Below the pieces are notes generated by a model. The model did no database searches and was not told the DNA's origin. It saw only the letters and a program-made list of their open reading frames with translations. From the NCBI RefSeq assembly GCF_031583575.1, contig NZ_CP134146.1, forward strand, positions 3,720,001-3,784,000: 64,000 nt of DNA. Direction: 5' to 3'. Origin of the DNA: Thalassotalea nanhaiensis (GTDB lineage Bacteria; Pseudomonadota; Gammaproteobacteria; Enterobacterales; Alteromonadaceae). Positions 40,584 to 51,763 of this stretch are shown here, piece by piece (position 1 is the first letter of the stretch; each line of letters starts with the position of its first letter). Made by a program: the position numbers and the translations under genes.

Positions 40584-42590
40584 ATGACCACTCGTAAACA
40601 ATTAGCCAACGCTATTCGCGTGTTATCTATGGATGCAGTCCAACAAGCAAACTCTGGTCACCCGGGAGCGCCAATGGGCATGGCAGATATTGCCGAGGTA
40701 TTGTGGAATGATTTTTTAAAACATAATCCCGAAAACCCTAATTGGCCAGACCGAGACAGATTTATATTATCGAACGGTCATGGCTCTATGCTGATCTATT
40801 CTTTGTTACATTTATCAGGTTACGACCTGGCACTTGATGAATTGAAAAATTTCCGCCAATTGCATTCTAAAACCCCGGGACATCCAGAATATGGTTATAC
40901 CCCAGGTGTTGAAACAACGACTGGCCCGTTAGGCGCAGGTATTTCAAATGCTGTCGGTATGGCCATTGCTGAAAAAACCTTAGCCGCACAATTTAATAAA
41001 CCAGATCATGAAATTGTCGATCATTTCACTTATTGTTTCTTAGGCGACGGCTGTTTAATGGAAGGTATCTCGCATGAGGCTTGTTCGTTAGCCGGCACAT
41101 TAGGCTTGGGTAAACTTATAGCTTTTTGGGATGATAACGGCATTTCAATTGATGGCCATGTTGAAGGTTGGTTTACTGATAATACCCCTGCCCGTTTTGA
41201 AGCTTACGGTTGGCATGTAATCAGCGATGTTGATGGACATGACCCAGTTGCCATAAGTAATGCGATAAAAGCCGCGCAAGCAGAATCGAACAAGCCAACA
41301 ATGATTTGCTGTAAAACAGTGATCGGTTTTGGCTCACCAAACAAGTCAGGTAGCCACGACTGCCACGGTGCACCGCTAGGCCATGATGAAGTTGCAGCTG
41401 TTCGTGAGTTTTTGAACTGGGACGAGAAAGAAGCCTTTGTTGTGCCTGATGAAGTTTATGCTGGCTGGGACAAGAAACAACAAGGTGTTGACAGTCAAAG
41501 TCAATGGGAAGCAGCATTTGTTGAATATAAAAATGCTCACCCTGAACTAGCTAGCGAGTTTGAACGAAGAGTAATCGCCAAAGACTTACCAAGCGATTTT
41601 GCCGAAAAAGCTGATAACTTTATTAAAGAAACGCAAGCAAGTATGCCTAACGTTGCTTCACGAAAGGCATCACAAAATACCATTGAAGCCTTTGGTGCAT
41701 TATTACCAGAGTTACTGGGTGGCTCTGCCGACTTGGCCGGTTCAAATTTAACCTTATGGTCAGGTTCAAAAGGCATCACCAGCGATGACGCCTCAGGTAA
41801 CTACTTGTTTTACGGCGTACGTGAGTTTGGTATGAGCGGCATCATGAATGGTATTTCACTGCATGATGGCTTTATTAATTATGGCGCAACTTTCTTAATG
41901 TTTATGGAGTATGCACGTAATGCTGTACGTATGTCGGCATTAATGGGCATTCAAAATATTTTTGTTTATACCCATGACTCTATTGGCCAAGGTGAAGATG
42001 GCCCAACTCATCAACCGGTTGAACAAGTACCAAATTTACGCTTAACACCTAATATGACCACTTGGCGTCCATGTGACGCAACTGAAAGTGCGGTTGCTTG
42101 GAAACATGCCGTGATGAAACAAAATGGCCCTTCAGCATTAGTGTTTTCTCGTCAAGGGTTAACGCATCAAATTCGCACAGCAGACCAAGTTGAGAATATT
42201 TCTAAGGGTGGTTACATCTTGCAAGATTGTGTTGGCACGCCAGATGCCATTTTAATTGCAACTGGCTCAGAAATGACTATTACCATTGAAGCTGCCAATA
42301 AATTAACTGAGCAAGGCCATAACATTCGTGTAGTTTCAATGCCAAGTACCAATGTGTTTGATGCTCAAGATGACGTTTATCAAGAATGGGTATTGCCAAG
42401 TACTGTTAATAATATTGTTGCAGTAGAAGCTGCACATAAAGATTTTTGGTACAAATATGTTGGCCGAAAAGGAGCAGTAATAGGTATGGAAACATTTGGT
42501 GAATCTGCGCCAGGTAACGTACTGCTTGAACATTTTGGCTTTACCAGCGAAAACGTTGTAAATACAGTGCTATCACTATTAAACAAATAG
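40584..42590 (+). CDS. tkt: Transketolase
   Basis: Transketolase moves two-carbon units between sugars in the pentose phosphate pathway using thiamine diphosphate. The call is 668 residues from ATG 40584 (AGGG about 8 nt upstream), giving the family start [20 protein letters not shown]. Motifs are [14 protein letters not shown] near residue 25, the ThDP motif [13 protein letters not shown], and the pyrimidine-domain region [11 protein letters not shown]. It lies 10 nt upstream of pgi, so both carbohydrate genes are probably one transcript. E. coli isoform assignment (A or B) cannot be made. Confidence 0.97.
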   Translation: MTTRKQLANAIRVLSMDAVQQANSGHPGAPMGMADIAEVLWNDFLKHNPENPNWPDRDRFILSNGHGSMLIYSLLHLSGYDLALDELKNFRQLHSKTPGHPEYGYTPGVETTTGPLGAGISNAVGMAIAEKTLAAQFNKPDHEIVDHFTYCFLGDGCLMEGISHEACSLAGTLGLGKLIAFWDDNGISIDGHVEGWFTDNTPARFEAYGWHVISDVDGHDPVAISNAIKAAQAESNKPTMICCKTVIGFGSPNKSGSHDCHGAPLGHDEVAAVREFLNWDEKEAFVVPDEVYAGWDKKQQGVDSQSQWEAAFVEYKNAHPELASEFERRVIAKDLPSDFAEKADNFIKETQASMPNVASRKASQNTIEAFGALLPELLGGSADLAGSNLTLWSGSKGITSDDASGNYLFYGVREFGMSGIMNGISLHDGFINYGATFLMFMEYARNAVRMSALMGIQNIFVYTHDSIGQGEDGPTHQPVEQVPNLRLTPNMTTWRPCDATESAVAWKHAVMKQNGPSALVFSRQGLTHQIRTADQVENISKGGYILQDCVGTPDAILIATGSEMTITIEAANKLTEQGHNIRVVSMPSTNVFDAQDDVYQEWVLPSTVNNIVAVEAAHKDFWYKYVGRKGAVIGMETFGESAPGNVLLEHFGFTSENVVNTVLSLLNK

Positions 42591-42600
42591 GACTTAATTA

Positions 42601-44250
42601 ATGTCTGCAAGAACCAATTTACCCAGTTGGAAGTTTTTACAGGATCACGCAAAAAGCATGAAACTGCATCATATGCGAGATCTGTTTAAAAATAGCGATT
42701 ATCGCTTTAATGATTTTAATTTAAAGTTACCGGCATTTTTGTTCGACTATTCAAAAAACTTAATCACTAAAGAAACGATGCAAGGACTATTCACCTTGGC
42801 ACGAGATTGTGAACTTGAGCTGTGGCGTGAAAAAATGTTTAAAGGCGATCGTATTAACAGTACCGAAGATCGCAGTGTTTTACATGTTGCGTTACGTGAT
42901 CGTTCAGGTACTCCGTTAATTGTTGATGGTGAGAACCTAACCGAGAAAGTTAATAATGCGCTTGAGCAAATTAACGAATTTTCAGAAAAAGTTCGTACCG
43001 GACAGTGGAAGGGATATTCAGGCAAACGTATAAAAGATGTGGTTAATATTGGCGTTGGTGGTTCAAATTTAGGCCCGCAAATGGTGACGGAAGCACTTAA
43101 GCATTACAGCGACAACAGTGTCCGTGTACATTATGTGTCTAACGTTGATGGCACTCAAATAGCCGACATATTAAGACCGCTCGATCCTGAAAACACGTTA
43201 TTTATTGTCTCAAGTAAAACCTTTACCACCACAGAAACAATGACCAACGCGCAAACCGCGATGAAATGGTTAGTAACCTCAGCATTTGATGAATCAGCTA
43301 TTGGTAAGCACTTTGTTGCAGTTTCTTCTAACAAAGTGAACGCTTGTGAGTTTGGTATTAAAGAAGAAAATATCTTTGATATGTGGGACTGGGTTGGTGG
43401 CCGCTTTTCTTTATGGTCAGCAATTGGATTGCCTATTGCTATCGACCTAGGTTTTGACAAGTTTATCGAATTGCTCGAGGGCGCTCATGAAATGGATATG
43501 CATTTTAAAAATGCACCATTAGAGCAAAATGCACCAGTGATCATGGCATTATTAAGTGTATGGAATTGCACCTTTTTAGGTTCTCAATCTCAAGCTATTC
43601 TGCCTTACGACCAACCTCTGCATAAACTCACCGCTTATTTGCAACAAGCAGAAATGGAAAGCAACGGTAAATCGGTAAACTGGCAAGGCAAAGAAGTCGA
43701 TTACGCTACTGTCCCCTCTATTTGGGGTGAAATAGGTATTAATGGTCAACATGCTTTTTACCAGTACTTACACCAAAGTAATAATGTGGTACCTGCTGAC
43801 TTTATCGGTTCTGTTGAATCTGTGACGCCGGTACAAGGACACCACGATACGTTAATGGCTAACTTTTTTGCACAAACAGAAGCGCTGATGAGTGGTGTAA
43901 ATGAGCAACAGGTTCGTGAAGATTTAAAGGCCAAAGGCCGCACGCAAGAATACATAGATAAAGTGGCCCCACATAAAGTACATAAAGGTAATCGACCAAC
44001 CAATACTATTTTATTAGATAGAATTGAACCTAAATCATTAGGTAGCCTAATTGCCTTGTATGAAAACAAAATTTTCAGCCAGGGGATCATCCTGGAAATT
44101 TGTTCATTTGACCAATGGGGCGTTGAATTAGGTAAAGGCCTGGCAAACCGCATTTATGATGAAATTAAAGATGAAAGTTTAGTGGCTAATCATGATAGTT
44201 CCACCCGTGAACTTATTAATTATTACAAGCTCATCAAAGCTAAAAAATAG
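42601..44250 (+). CDS. pgi: Glucose-6-phosphate isomerase
   Basis: Pgi interconverts glucose 6-phosphate and fructose 6-phosphate. The 549-residue protein (E. coli 549) has the family signatures: the phosphate-binding NIGVGGSNLGPQM, the SSKTFTTTET loop, the WDWVGGRFSLWSAIG motif, and the C-terminal QWGVELGKGLA. It follows tkt by 10 nt and ends in a strong terminator. Confidence 0.98.
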   Translation: MSARTNLPSWKFLQDHAKSMKLHHMRDLFKNSDYRFNDFNLKLPAFLFDYSKNLITKETMQGLFTLARDCELELWREKMFKGDRINSTEDRSVLHVALRDRSGTPLIVDGENLTEKVNNALEQINEFSEKVRTGQWKGYSGKRIKDVVNIGVGGSNLGPQMVTEALKHYSDNSVRVHYVSNVDGTQIADILRPLDPENTLFIVSSKTFTTTETMTNAQTAMKWLVTSAFDESAIGKHFVAVSSNKVNACEFGIKEENIFDMWDWVGGRFSLWSAIGLPIAIDLGFDKFIELLEGAHEMDMHFKNAPLEQNAPVIMALLSVWNCTFLGSQSQAILPYDQPLHKLTAYLQQAEMESNGKSVNWQGKEVDYATVPSIWGEIGINGQHAFYQYLHQSNNVVPADFIGSVESVTPVQGHHDTLMANFFAQTEALMSGVNEQQVREDLKAKGRTQEYIDKVAPHKVHKGNRPTNTILLDRIEPKSLGSLIALYENKIFSQGIILEICSFDQWGVELGKGLANRIYDEIKDESLVANHDSSTRELINYYKLIKAKK

Positions 44251-44271
44251 CCATCACTAAAATATTAAAGA

Positions 44272-44298
44272 AGCACAGAGACAATTCTGTGCTTTTTT
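44272..44298 (+). terminator. Rho-independent terminator of tkt-pgi
   Basis: AGCACAGA/TCTGTGCT with a 6-nt loop (44272-44293) is followed by six T residues. It lies 21 nt after the pgi stop. Confidence 0.93.
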
Positions 44299-44361
44299 AT
44301 TTAAGTTACTGCTATGATTAACATAATTAGTTAACAATATTTATATTAGAAGTTACTTTTT

Positions 44362-47300
44362 ATGTTTAGCCAATCCCTTATCGCTTCCATTATATTGCTT
44401 ATTGCATTGCTCGTTTTTGTTATAAAAAAAATACGTTCACAAACTCAACAGGACATTGCTGACTTACTTGGCAACAAAAAATCGAAACAATTAGTGGTAG
44501 GGGCTGTAGGGATCTTTTTACTGATAATTTCAGTAATTGTCGTTTATGGCATGGATAAAATTAAACAGCAAATTAAAGAACAAGCTGTTGCCTCTCTTGA
44601 AACCGTTGTTGTCACAACAAATTCATCACTCGATGCTTGGTATGAAGGGCGCATTGCCGCGCTGCACGTTTTTACTGAAAACGAAGAAAATATTGCTTTG
44701 GCAGAAAAACTTATCGCATCAAACAAAGCAACCTTAAAAAGCAATATTCATTTAGGTAAATTGCGAGATAATTACAATGCACTACCTGAAGAGTATAAGC
44801 ATGTTGGTTTTTTTATTATTTCAAAAGATTTTCAAAATTTTGGTTCATCACGAGATCAAAATTTAGGAGAATTAAATTTAATTTACCAACAAAAACCTGA
44901 ACTTTTAGCCAGAGCATTTAATGGCGAGTCCATTGTGATCCCGCCAATCATTAGCGATATTTCCTTACACAAATTACAAAAAGGCTTGGGCGCTCATAAC
45001 ACTACGATGTTTATGGTTGGCCCTCTTATTAATAAGCAAGGTGACATATTTGCAGCCTTCGCTATACGAATTGATCCATATAAAGAGCTGTTTAGAATTG
45101 CGGCCAGTGGCCGTGTTGGAAAATCCGGTGAAACTTACTTTGTTAATGATGAAGGATTATTAATTTCAGCCAGTCGCTTTGAAAAACAACTGGCTGAAAT
45201 TGGTTTATTAAAAGGTGGCCAGTCGAGTATTTTAAATATTGAACTGCGAGACCCTGGTTATCAGCTTACAGCTGACTCTCCCTACAGCAAAGGCGATAAA
45301 GACAGTCCTTATATACTAAGTGCCGAACAGATAATCAACAAACAAGACGGTAAAAATAGTGACGGCTATCGAGATTACCGTGGCCAAAATGTTATGGGTG
45401 CTTGGCAATGGAATGAAGGACTAGGTTTTGGCATTGTTTCAGAAATCGACCTTAAAGAAGTAGAAGGTGGTTATAACGAATTACGGATAACAATTGCAGC
45501 GGTATTGCTCACCATCATTATTCTAACGTCATTACTAGCCAATATTGCGGCTAATATTGTAAAACGTATGAACAACCGTTTAATTAAAGCCAATTCAGAT
45601 CTTGAAGGCAGAGTAATAGAGCGAACCAAAGAACTTTCAGATAGAGAAAGTCGATTATGGGATTTATATCAAAACTCTCCTGTTGCTCATGCCACCGTAT
45701 TGCACAATGGCAAATTCAGTAAACACAACAAAGTATTCTCAAAATTAACCGGTTACCAACAAGATCAGTTTGATGATTTACATTGGCAAGATTTATTGCC
45801 TGCCGATGATGGCGCTAAGGGCGGATTAAAGATTTTTCAAGACGGTTGCAATGGCATCATCAGTAACGATATCAATATCACCATAATCAACGCAAAAGGC
45901 AAAGAATTAATCATTGCTGCCTCTGCAGTACCTGATAGTAATAATGAAGAAGTACGCTTTTCGCTTGTGGATGTTACTGAACGTGAAGAAGCACTCGTTA
46001 AAGTGTCTGAAAATGAAAATCAATTCCGCTCTATCGTGTCTAACTTAGCTGGCGCTGTATTTCGTTATGAACTCTTTGAAAATTGGCGAGAGCACAGTCC
46101 ATTATTATATATTACCGATAAAATAAAGCTGATCACCGGCTTTGAACCTGATGACTTTTTAGGAAGTAACCCGAAAAGAGCAATAAGTACAATTGCTCAT
46201 CCTGAAGATTGGCCTGACGTAGAAAAGCAGGTAGAACTATCTATTAACAGTGGCAAACCGTTCCTGGTAACTTTCAGACTTTATGACAAAAATAAACATA
46301 TCCATATCGTTCAACTTAGAGCGACAACCGTTACAGATGCTAAAGCTAAAAGACGATATTTTGATGGATCAATTGTCGATATAACTGAACAGGAACAACT
46401 GAAAGCCGAATTAAAAGACAGTGAGATCCGCTTCAAAGCAATTTTAGAAAGTGTCGCTGATGGCATTATAGTTATTGATCAAAAAGGGATTGTGCAAGAG
46501 TTTAGCCCAGCTGCTGAGCGTATATTCGGTTATAAATTTGATGAAGTTATTGGCCAAAACATCAATATGCTACAGCCTGAAACGATTGCCATAAAACATG
46601 ATGAAATTCTAGAAGGTTATCAAACAGAAAAATCATCCACTGTCGTTGACCAAGTAAGAGAGGTTGATGGTAAGCGCAAAAACGGTGAAATCTTTCCAAT
46701 GGATTTATCGGTTAAGGCTGGTGTACTGGGTAAACAAAAAGTATTTATTGGCGTTATCCGAGACATCACCGAACGACATCAGCAAGAAAAACTTTTGAAA
46801 GAAAGTGAAGAGCGCTTAGACGCTGCAACTTATGGTGCACGCATAGGTTTGTGGGAGTTTTTCCCTGAAAAAGTAAATGCTCGTGTCAATACTATGTGGG
46901 CCACTATGTTGGGGTATGCGCCTGGCGAAATAATGGAAGATGATAAAAAATGGTCTTTCGTTAAAGGTGGATTGAAAAAATGGCGAGAGCTTGTTCACCC
47001 GGATGACAGAGAACAAGCTGAACAATACATGCGCGATTACATCTCCTCAGATAACCAAGAGTTCAGGCACGAAGTTCGCATTCGCTGTAAAGATGGTCAG
47101 TATAAGTGGATATTGGATATTGGTCGCACCACTGAAACAAATGAACAAGGCATGCCAACTCGTATTTCCGGTGTACATATTGATATTACAGAGCGTAAAA
47201 AACTAGAGCTCGATTTTGAACAAGCAAGGCAAGTTGCCGAAGATGCAAACAAGGCTAAATCTGACTTCTTAGCAAATATGTCACACGAAATTCGCACACC

Positions 47301-49428
47301 AATGAATGCAATAATTGGCATGTCGCACCTTGCACTAGAAACCCAGCTCGATAGACAGCAGCGTAACTACATTGATAAGGTCCATCGTAGTGCGGAGTCA
47401 TTGCTTGGTATTATTAATGACATACTAGACTTTTCTAAAATAGAAGCTGGCAAGCTGGATATCGAGAACGTTAACTTTAACTTGGGCGATGTACTAGAAA
47501 ACCTTACTAACTTTGTCAGCATTAAAGCAGAAGAGAAGCAATTAGAATTATTATTTGATATTGAAGCTGGTTTGCCTATGAATCTTACCGGCGACCCACT
47601 ACGTTTAACACAAATTTTAATCAACCTAGCTAATAATGCGGTTAAATTCACTTCTGAAGGTGAGGTTGTACTCAGTATCAGTAATAATTTTGTAAATGAA
47701 CAATACGCTGAGTTGAAATTCTCTGTTGAAGACACCGGTATTGGTATGACAGAAGCGCAACAAGCTAAATTATTTCAGCCATTCACCCAAGCTGATGCCT
47801 CAACGACAAGAAAGCATGGTGGAACAGGTTTAGGCCTGGCAATTTCAAAGAAACTGGTACGCTTAATGGGCGGGAAAATTTCGCTTGAAAGTGAGCTAGG
47901 CAAGGGCAGTACCTTTTCATTTTCGATAACATTCAATCGCCAACAGCAGAGCGAAAGAAAGAAAATAACCCCAGCAAAACAAGTTACCCGTGTTTTGGTT
48001 GTCGATGATAATGCCCATGCCAGGGAAATATTTTCTAAAATGGTAACCTCTTTAGGTTATGAGGTAGAAGTTGTAGCAAATGCGGCTAAAGGGCTTGAGT
48101 TACTTAAAGACTCTGATTTACGCAAGCCGTTTGAGTTGCTCTTAATGGATTGGCAAATGCCAACCATGGATGGTATTGAAGCCATCACTATTATTGAAAA
48201 TAAATTAAATTTAAAACATCCACCTACCATTTTCATGGTAACCGCATATGGTCGTGAAGAATTAAACATGCAAATAGACAATTTGAATGTCGCCACCATT
48301 TTAACTAAGCCATTAACTACTTCGTCATTAAATGACGCTATTGTCGATTCAATAGGTGCAACACACTCTGACATACAAGATAATAATTCTCGTCGAGATA
48401 AATCTAAAGATGCTATCAGCTTATTACAAGGTGCAGATATTTTAGCGGTTGAGGATAACGAAGTTAACCAAGAGTTGATAATGGGCTTATTAACCAATAA
48501 TGGTATCAATTGTAGTATTGCCAACAACGGCTTAGAAGCAATACAAATGATTGAACAACAAGTCTTTGATGGCGTTTTAATGGATTGCCAAATGCCCGTT
48601 ATGGACGGTTATACTGCAACTCAAAAACTCAGAGAAAATCCTAAATTTTCTGAATTGCCAATTATTGCGATGACCGCAAATGCAATGGCAGGAGATAGAG
48701 AGAAAGCAATAGCAGCTGGAATGAATGATCATATTCCTAAACCGATCAATGTCGCTTCTATGTTTCAAATTATGGCAAATTGGATAAAACCTTTAAAACT
48801 CGAAGTAGCAGGCACTGAGGCGGAGTTAGAGCCAATAACGATTTATTTACGTGACTCACTACAAACTATCGATATAGAGGATGGTTTAACCAGGACCATG
48901 GCCGATAAAAAACTTTATCTAAAACTGCTCAACAAATTTAGCGAAGGCCAGCAGCACTTTATCGAACAATACAATGATGCCTTAGATGACAACGATACAG
49001 AGTTGACGACTCGCTTAGCGCATACCTTAAAAGGCTTGGCTGGCAATATTGGCGCGAAACAGCTGTTTGAAGCCGCAGAGTTACTCGAAGCTCAATCAGC
49101 AACCAACCAAGTAACAAGCAGAAGCGTACAGGATGTTGAAAATAAACTCAGTCAGGTTTTAACTGAATTAACGCCGGTGCTTGCAGTTAACAAATACAAG
49201 CAAGTTGAACAGGCAACTGCAACAAATGTAGACGTACAGCCTGTTTTAGCAAAGCTTGCCACGATGCTTATTGATTATGATACTGATACTGGTGACTATA
49301 TCAATGAACACGAAGTGACTCTAAGAACGATAGATACAAACGGTTGGTTTAAATCATTACGTCTAGCCATTGAAGGGTATGATTATGATCAAGCCACCGA
49401 TTTGGTCAATCAGAAAATAGAGAATTAA
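44362..49428 (+). CDS. Hybrid sensor histidine kinase with four PAS domains, two receivers and HPt
   Basis: The 1688-residue inner-membrane phosphorelay kinase has membrane segments near residues 5-23, 44-62 and 374-398. The region between the second and third is a periplasmic dCache-like sensor. Four PAS domains follow (about 432-535, 555-672, 684-800, 808-945). The kinase core has the H-box [11 protein letters not shown] with His975 and the ATPase motifs DTGIGM and GGTGLGL. REC1 has Asp1263 and REC2 has Asp1408 (with VEDNEVNQE). The HPt has His1554 ([12 protein letters not shown]), followed by a tail of about 80 residues of unknown role. No response regulator gene is adjacent, so the output partner and ligand are unknown. 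The architecture resembles BarA/TorS-type relays but is longer. Confidence 0.92.
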   Translation: MFSQSLIASIILLIALLVFVIKKIRSQTQQDIADLLGNKKSKQLVVGAVGIFLLIISVIVVYGMDKIKQQIKEQAVASLETVVVTTNSSLDAWYEGRIAALHVFTENEENIALAEKLIASNKATLKSNIHLGKLRDNYNALPEEYKHVGFFIISKDFQNFGSSRDQNLGELNLIYQQKPELLARAFNGESIVIPPIISDISLHKLQKGLGAHNTTMFMVGPLINKQGDIFAAFAIRIDPYKELFRIAASGRVGKSGETYFVNDEGLLISASRFEKQLAEIGLLKGGQSSILNIELRDPGYQLTADSPYSKGDKDSPYILSAEQIINKQDGKNSDGYRDYRGQNVMGAWQWNEGLGFGIVSEIDLKEVEGGYNELRITIAAVLLTIIILTSLLANIAANIVKRMNNRLIKANSDLEGRVIERTKELSDRESRLWDLYQNSPVAHATVLHNGKFSKHNKVFSKLTGYQQDQFDDLHWQDLLPADDGAKGGLKIFQDGCNGIISNDINITIINAKGKELIIAASAVPDSNNEEVRFSLVDVTEREEALVKVSENENQFRSIVSNLAGAVFRYELFENWREHSPLLYITDKIKLITGFEPDDFLGSNPKRAISTIAHPEDWPDVEKQVELSINSGKPFLVTFRLYDKNKHIHIVQLRATTVTDAKAKRRYFDGSIVDITEQEQLKAELKDSEIRFKAILESVADGIIVIDQKGIVQEFSPAAERIFGYKFDEVIGQNINMLQPETIAIKHDEILEGYQTEKSSTVVDQVREVDGKRKNGEIFPMDLSVKAGVLGKQKVFIGVIRDITERHQQEKLLKESEERLDAATYGARIGLWEFFPEKVNARVNTMWATMLGYAPGEIMEDDKKWSFVKGGLKKWRELVHPDDREQAEQYMRDYISSDNQEFRHEVRIRCKDGQYKWILDIGRTTETNEQGMPTRISGVHIDITERKKLELDFEQARQVAEDANKAKSDFLANMSHEIRTPMNAIIGMSHLALETQLDRQQRNYIDKVHRSAESLLGIINDILDFSKIEAGKLDIENVNFNLGDVLENLTNFVSIKAEEKQLELLFDIEAGLPMNLTGDPLRLTQILINLANNAVKFTSEGEVVLSISNNFVNEQYAELKFSVEDTGIGMTEAQQAKLFQPFTQADASTTRKHGGTGLGLAISKKLVRLMGGKISLESELGKGSTFSFSITFNRQQQSERKKITPAKQVTRVLVVDDNAHAREIFSKMVTSLGYEVEVVANAAKGLELLKDSDLRKPFELLLMDWQMPTMDGIEAITIIENKLNLKHPPTIFMVTAYGREELNMQIDNLNVATILTKPLTTSSLNDAIVDSIGATHSDIQDNNSRRDKSKDAISLLQGADILAVEDNEVNQELIMGLLTNNGINCSIANNGLEAIQMIEQQVFDGVLMDCQMPVMDGYTATQKLRENPKFSELPIIAMTANAMAGDREKAIAAGMNDHIPKPINVASMFQIMANWIKPLKLEVAGTEAELEPITIYLRDSLQTIDIEDGLTRTMADKKLYLKLLNKFSEGQQHFIEQYNDALDDNDTELTTRLAHTLKGLAGNIGAKQLFEAAELLEAQSATNQVTSRSVQDVENKLSQVLTELTPVLAVNKYKQVEQATATNVDVQPVLAKLATMLIDYDTDTGDYINEHEVTLRTIDTNGWFKSLRLAIEGYDYDQATDLVNQKIEN

Positions 49429-49649
49429 TCAGTATATTTCAAAAACTACCCTAATGGGGATAGTGTCCTTTGACCAAAGTCCTATATATTAGTTTGCAAT
49501 AATGCTCTTTAATAAGAGCATTGCTGTTACTTTTGCAAAGAAGTAATAAAGACTCACTAATTCCAATCTTTCTATATCATTGCTCGCCAAAACTGGTCCG
49601 ACCTGATATGGTGATTTACATTATTATTTATTTGTTAAGAGGATTGCCT

Positions 49650-50963
49650 ATGCGCATTGTAGAAATATTACTCGTTGAAGCTCCACACAAGCCAGGTTAT
49701 ATGGCTAAAGTTCTTGGTGTAATTGGTGAGTTTGGTGCGACAGTTGAAGGCTTGAATGCGGTTAGACGCCTTGATAAAGATACCATTTGGGAAGTTACGG
49801 TTGAATATGATGATTCACTCAGCATTGATTCTTTATTTGAACAAATAAATTTGCTCCCCGATACCTTCATTACGGGTAAATCAGATCGAGTATTTGATCG
49901 TCACAAACAAGGCAAAATTCAAACAGTCTCCCGTATTAGGATTGACTCACTGGAAATATTACGTGACTTATATACGCCTGGTGTAGCAAGGGTTTGTCAA
50001 GCCATACAACAAACTCCGAGTAAAATTAAAGAATTTACCAACATTCAAAATACTGTCGCAATCGTGACTAACGGCACAGCTATTTTAGGGCTCGGTGACA
50101 TAGGTCCAGAAGCTGGTCTGCCGGTAATGGAAGGTAAAGCAGCAATCCTTGCCGAAATTGTTGGCCTATCTGGGGTACCAATTTTAATCAAAGAAAAGGA
50201 CCCGCTTAAAATTATTGAGATTGTTGAAGCTATTGCCCCATCTTTTGGTGCGATATTACTAGAAGATATCAAAGCGCCAGAGTGTTTTACCATTGAAGAT
50301 GAACTGATAAACCGAGTACCAAAACCAGTTTTTCATGACGACCAACATGGCACGGCAATGGTCGTATTAGCGGCATTATTATCTGCAACAAAACAAACTG
50401 GCGTTGATTTAAAAGATAAAGTCTTTGGTCAAATAGGCCTAGGCGCCGCTGGCATGGGAATTTGCAATTTACTTTCAGAGTACGGTGTAAAAAAAGTAGT
50501 TGGTTGTGATCTCAATACCGACGCTCAGAAAAAGCTACGCTCATTAGGTGGTACGCCAATGAGTCTTGATGAAGTAATGCAAACCGCAGATGTTGTCGTT
50601 GCTACAACAGGTGTTAAAGGCCTAATAAAACCTGAAATGGTTCGTGAAGGCCAGATCATTATGGCATTAACAAACCCTGATCCAGAAATTGAGCCAAGCG
50701 CTGCTCTTGAAAACGGCGCTCTATTTGCCACGTGCGGTAAAGTGGTAAATAACATGCTTGCCTTTCCTGGTTTATTTAAAGGTACATTAGATGCGGGGGT
50801 TATTAATATCACCCATCAAATGAAAATTGCCGTGTCTGAAACACTATCAAATTTAGCAAGAGATGGCGCATTAGTACCGGCATCTTTAAACAAACTAGCT
50901 CATCAAAAAGTTGCTGAAGCGGTATATCAAGCCGCAATAAAACAAAAGAATGAGTATCTTTAA
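49650..50963 (+). CDS. Malic enzyme with N-terminal ACT domain
   Basis: Malic enzyme oxidatively decarboxylates malate to pyruvate. The call starts at ATG 49650 (GAGG upstream), giving 437 residues. A 43-residue extension to 49521 is not supported. Residues 1-80 form an ACT domain (MRIVEILLVEAPHKPGYMAK), a small-molecule sensor that is unusual on malic enzymes. Malic-enzyme motifs follow: the tyrosine region DLYTPGVARVC, the lysine in EGKAAILAEI, the metal site EDIKAPE, FHDDQHGTA, and the nucleotide-binding IGLGAAGMGI. An Asp after the second strand (VVGCDLNT) suggests NAD preference; this is inferred. Amino acid control through ACT is plausible but not shown. Confidence 0.9.
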   Translation: MRIVEILLVEAPHKPGYMAKVLGVIGEFGATVEGLNAVRRLDKDTIWEVTVEYDDSLSIDSLFEQINLLPDTFITGKSDRVFDRHKQGKIQTVSRIRIDSLEILRDLYTPGVARVCQAIQQTPSKIKEFTNIQNTVAIVTNGTAILGLGDIGPEAGLPVMEGKAAILAEIVGLSGVPILIKEKDPLKIIEIVEAIAPSFGAILLEDIKAPECFTIEDELINRVPKPVFHDDQHGTAMVVLAALLSATKQTGVDLKDKVFGQIGLGAAGMGICNLLSEYGVKKVVGCDLNTDAQKKLRSLGGTPMSLDEVMQTADVVVATTGVKGLIKPEMVREGQIIMALTNPDPEIEPSAALENGALFATCGKVVNNMLAFPGLFKGTLDAGVINITHQMKIAVSETLSNLARDGALVPASLNKLAHQKVAEAVYQAAIKQKNEYL

Positions 50964-51046
50964 AAACCACTTTGAAACTGCTGGAGGCTGTTGATATCGC
51001 TACGCGATTACGGAATGACGGCGTAAATTTTAAAATTTAGATAAAG

Positions 51047-51078
51047 AAAACCCGATGTACTTTCATACATCGGGTTTT
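51047..51078. terminator. Bidirectional terminator between the malic enzyme gene and the rnpB fragment
   Basis: A 13-bp perfect stem (AAAACCCGATGTA/TACATCGGGTTTT) with a 6-nt loop has T-rich DNA on both sides. It can end the malic enzyme transcript on the plus strand and the rnpB-like fragment on the minus strand. Confidence 0.92.
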
Positions 51079-51087
51079 GTTTTATTT

Positions 51088-51270
51088 GTTGAGTTGGCCG
51101 TATAAGCCGGGTTCTGTTACTTCCGAAGAAGCGACAATCATTCGTCTAGGCTATAAATCGCTTTATAGCTCAAGCAACCTACCCGGTTCCAACGCGAGCC
51201 ACGCCGGTTGGCCCCCTATTTGGTCTTGCTCCGGGTGGCCAGTAGTTTTAGCACCCCTGCTGCGAACTAT
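51088..51270 (-). pseudogene. Truncated second copy of the 3' part of RNase P RNA
   Basis: The first 118 nt (51088-51205) match the 3' end of rnpB (51332-51449) with one difference. Then an 8-nt block differs (GGTTGGCC against GTACGGAA), 25 nt match again, and similarity ends near 51270. It lacks the 5' half, including the conserved GGAAAGTCCGGGC region, so it cannot be a working RNase P RNA. A TATAAT (minus strand, 51277-51282) lies at its 5' edge without a clear -35 box, and a terminator follows, so a stable small RNA is possible. The changed blocks add a new TGGCC/GGCCA pairing (51209-51213 with 51237-51241). Confidence 0.85.
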
Positions 51271-51286
51271 TGAAATATTATAAAAG

Positions 51287-51323
51287 CAAAAAACCGCAGC
51301 TAACTTTTGTTAACTGCGGTTTT
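51287..51323 (-). terminator. Rho-independent terminator of rnpB
   Basis: On the minus strand the stem AAAACCGCAG/CTGCGGTTTT (51290-51299 with 51314-51323) ends in a run of six T. It lies 9 nt after the mature 3' end of rnpB, between the full gene and the truncated copy. Confidence 0.9.
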
Positions 51324-51331
51324 CAATAATT

Positions 51332-51722
<391 letters not shown>

Positions 51723-51727
51723 CGGGG

Positions 51728-51756
51728 ATTGTACAGAATAATTAGGTTTAGGTCTA
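51728..51756 (-). promoter_or_regulatory. rnpB promoter
   Basis: On the minus strand TAGACC (51751-51756), a 17-nt spacer and TACAAT (51728-51733) precede a GC-rich discriminator (CCCCGCC) and the rnpB 5' end. The discriminator is typical of stable-RNA promoters. Confidence 0.65.
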
Positions 51757-51763
51757 AATTATT

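Noticed and set aside
51088-51331. An integrated mobile element at the rnpB 3' end
   Set aside because: The direct repeats would enclose only about 240 bp with no integrase or cargo; kept only as a possible remnant in the finding on the rnpB fragment.
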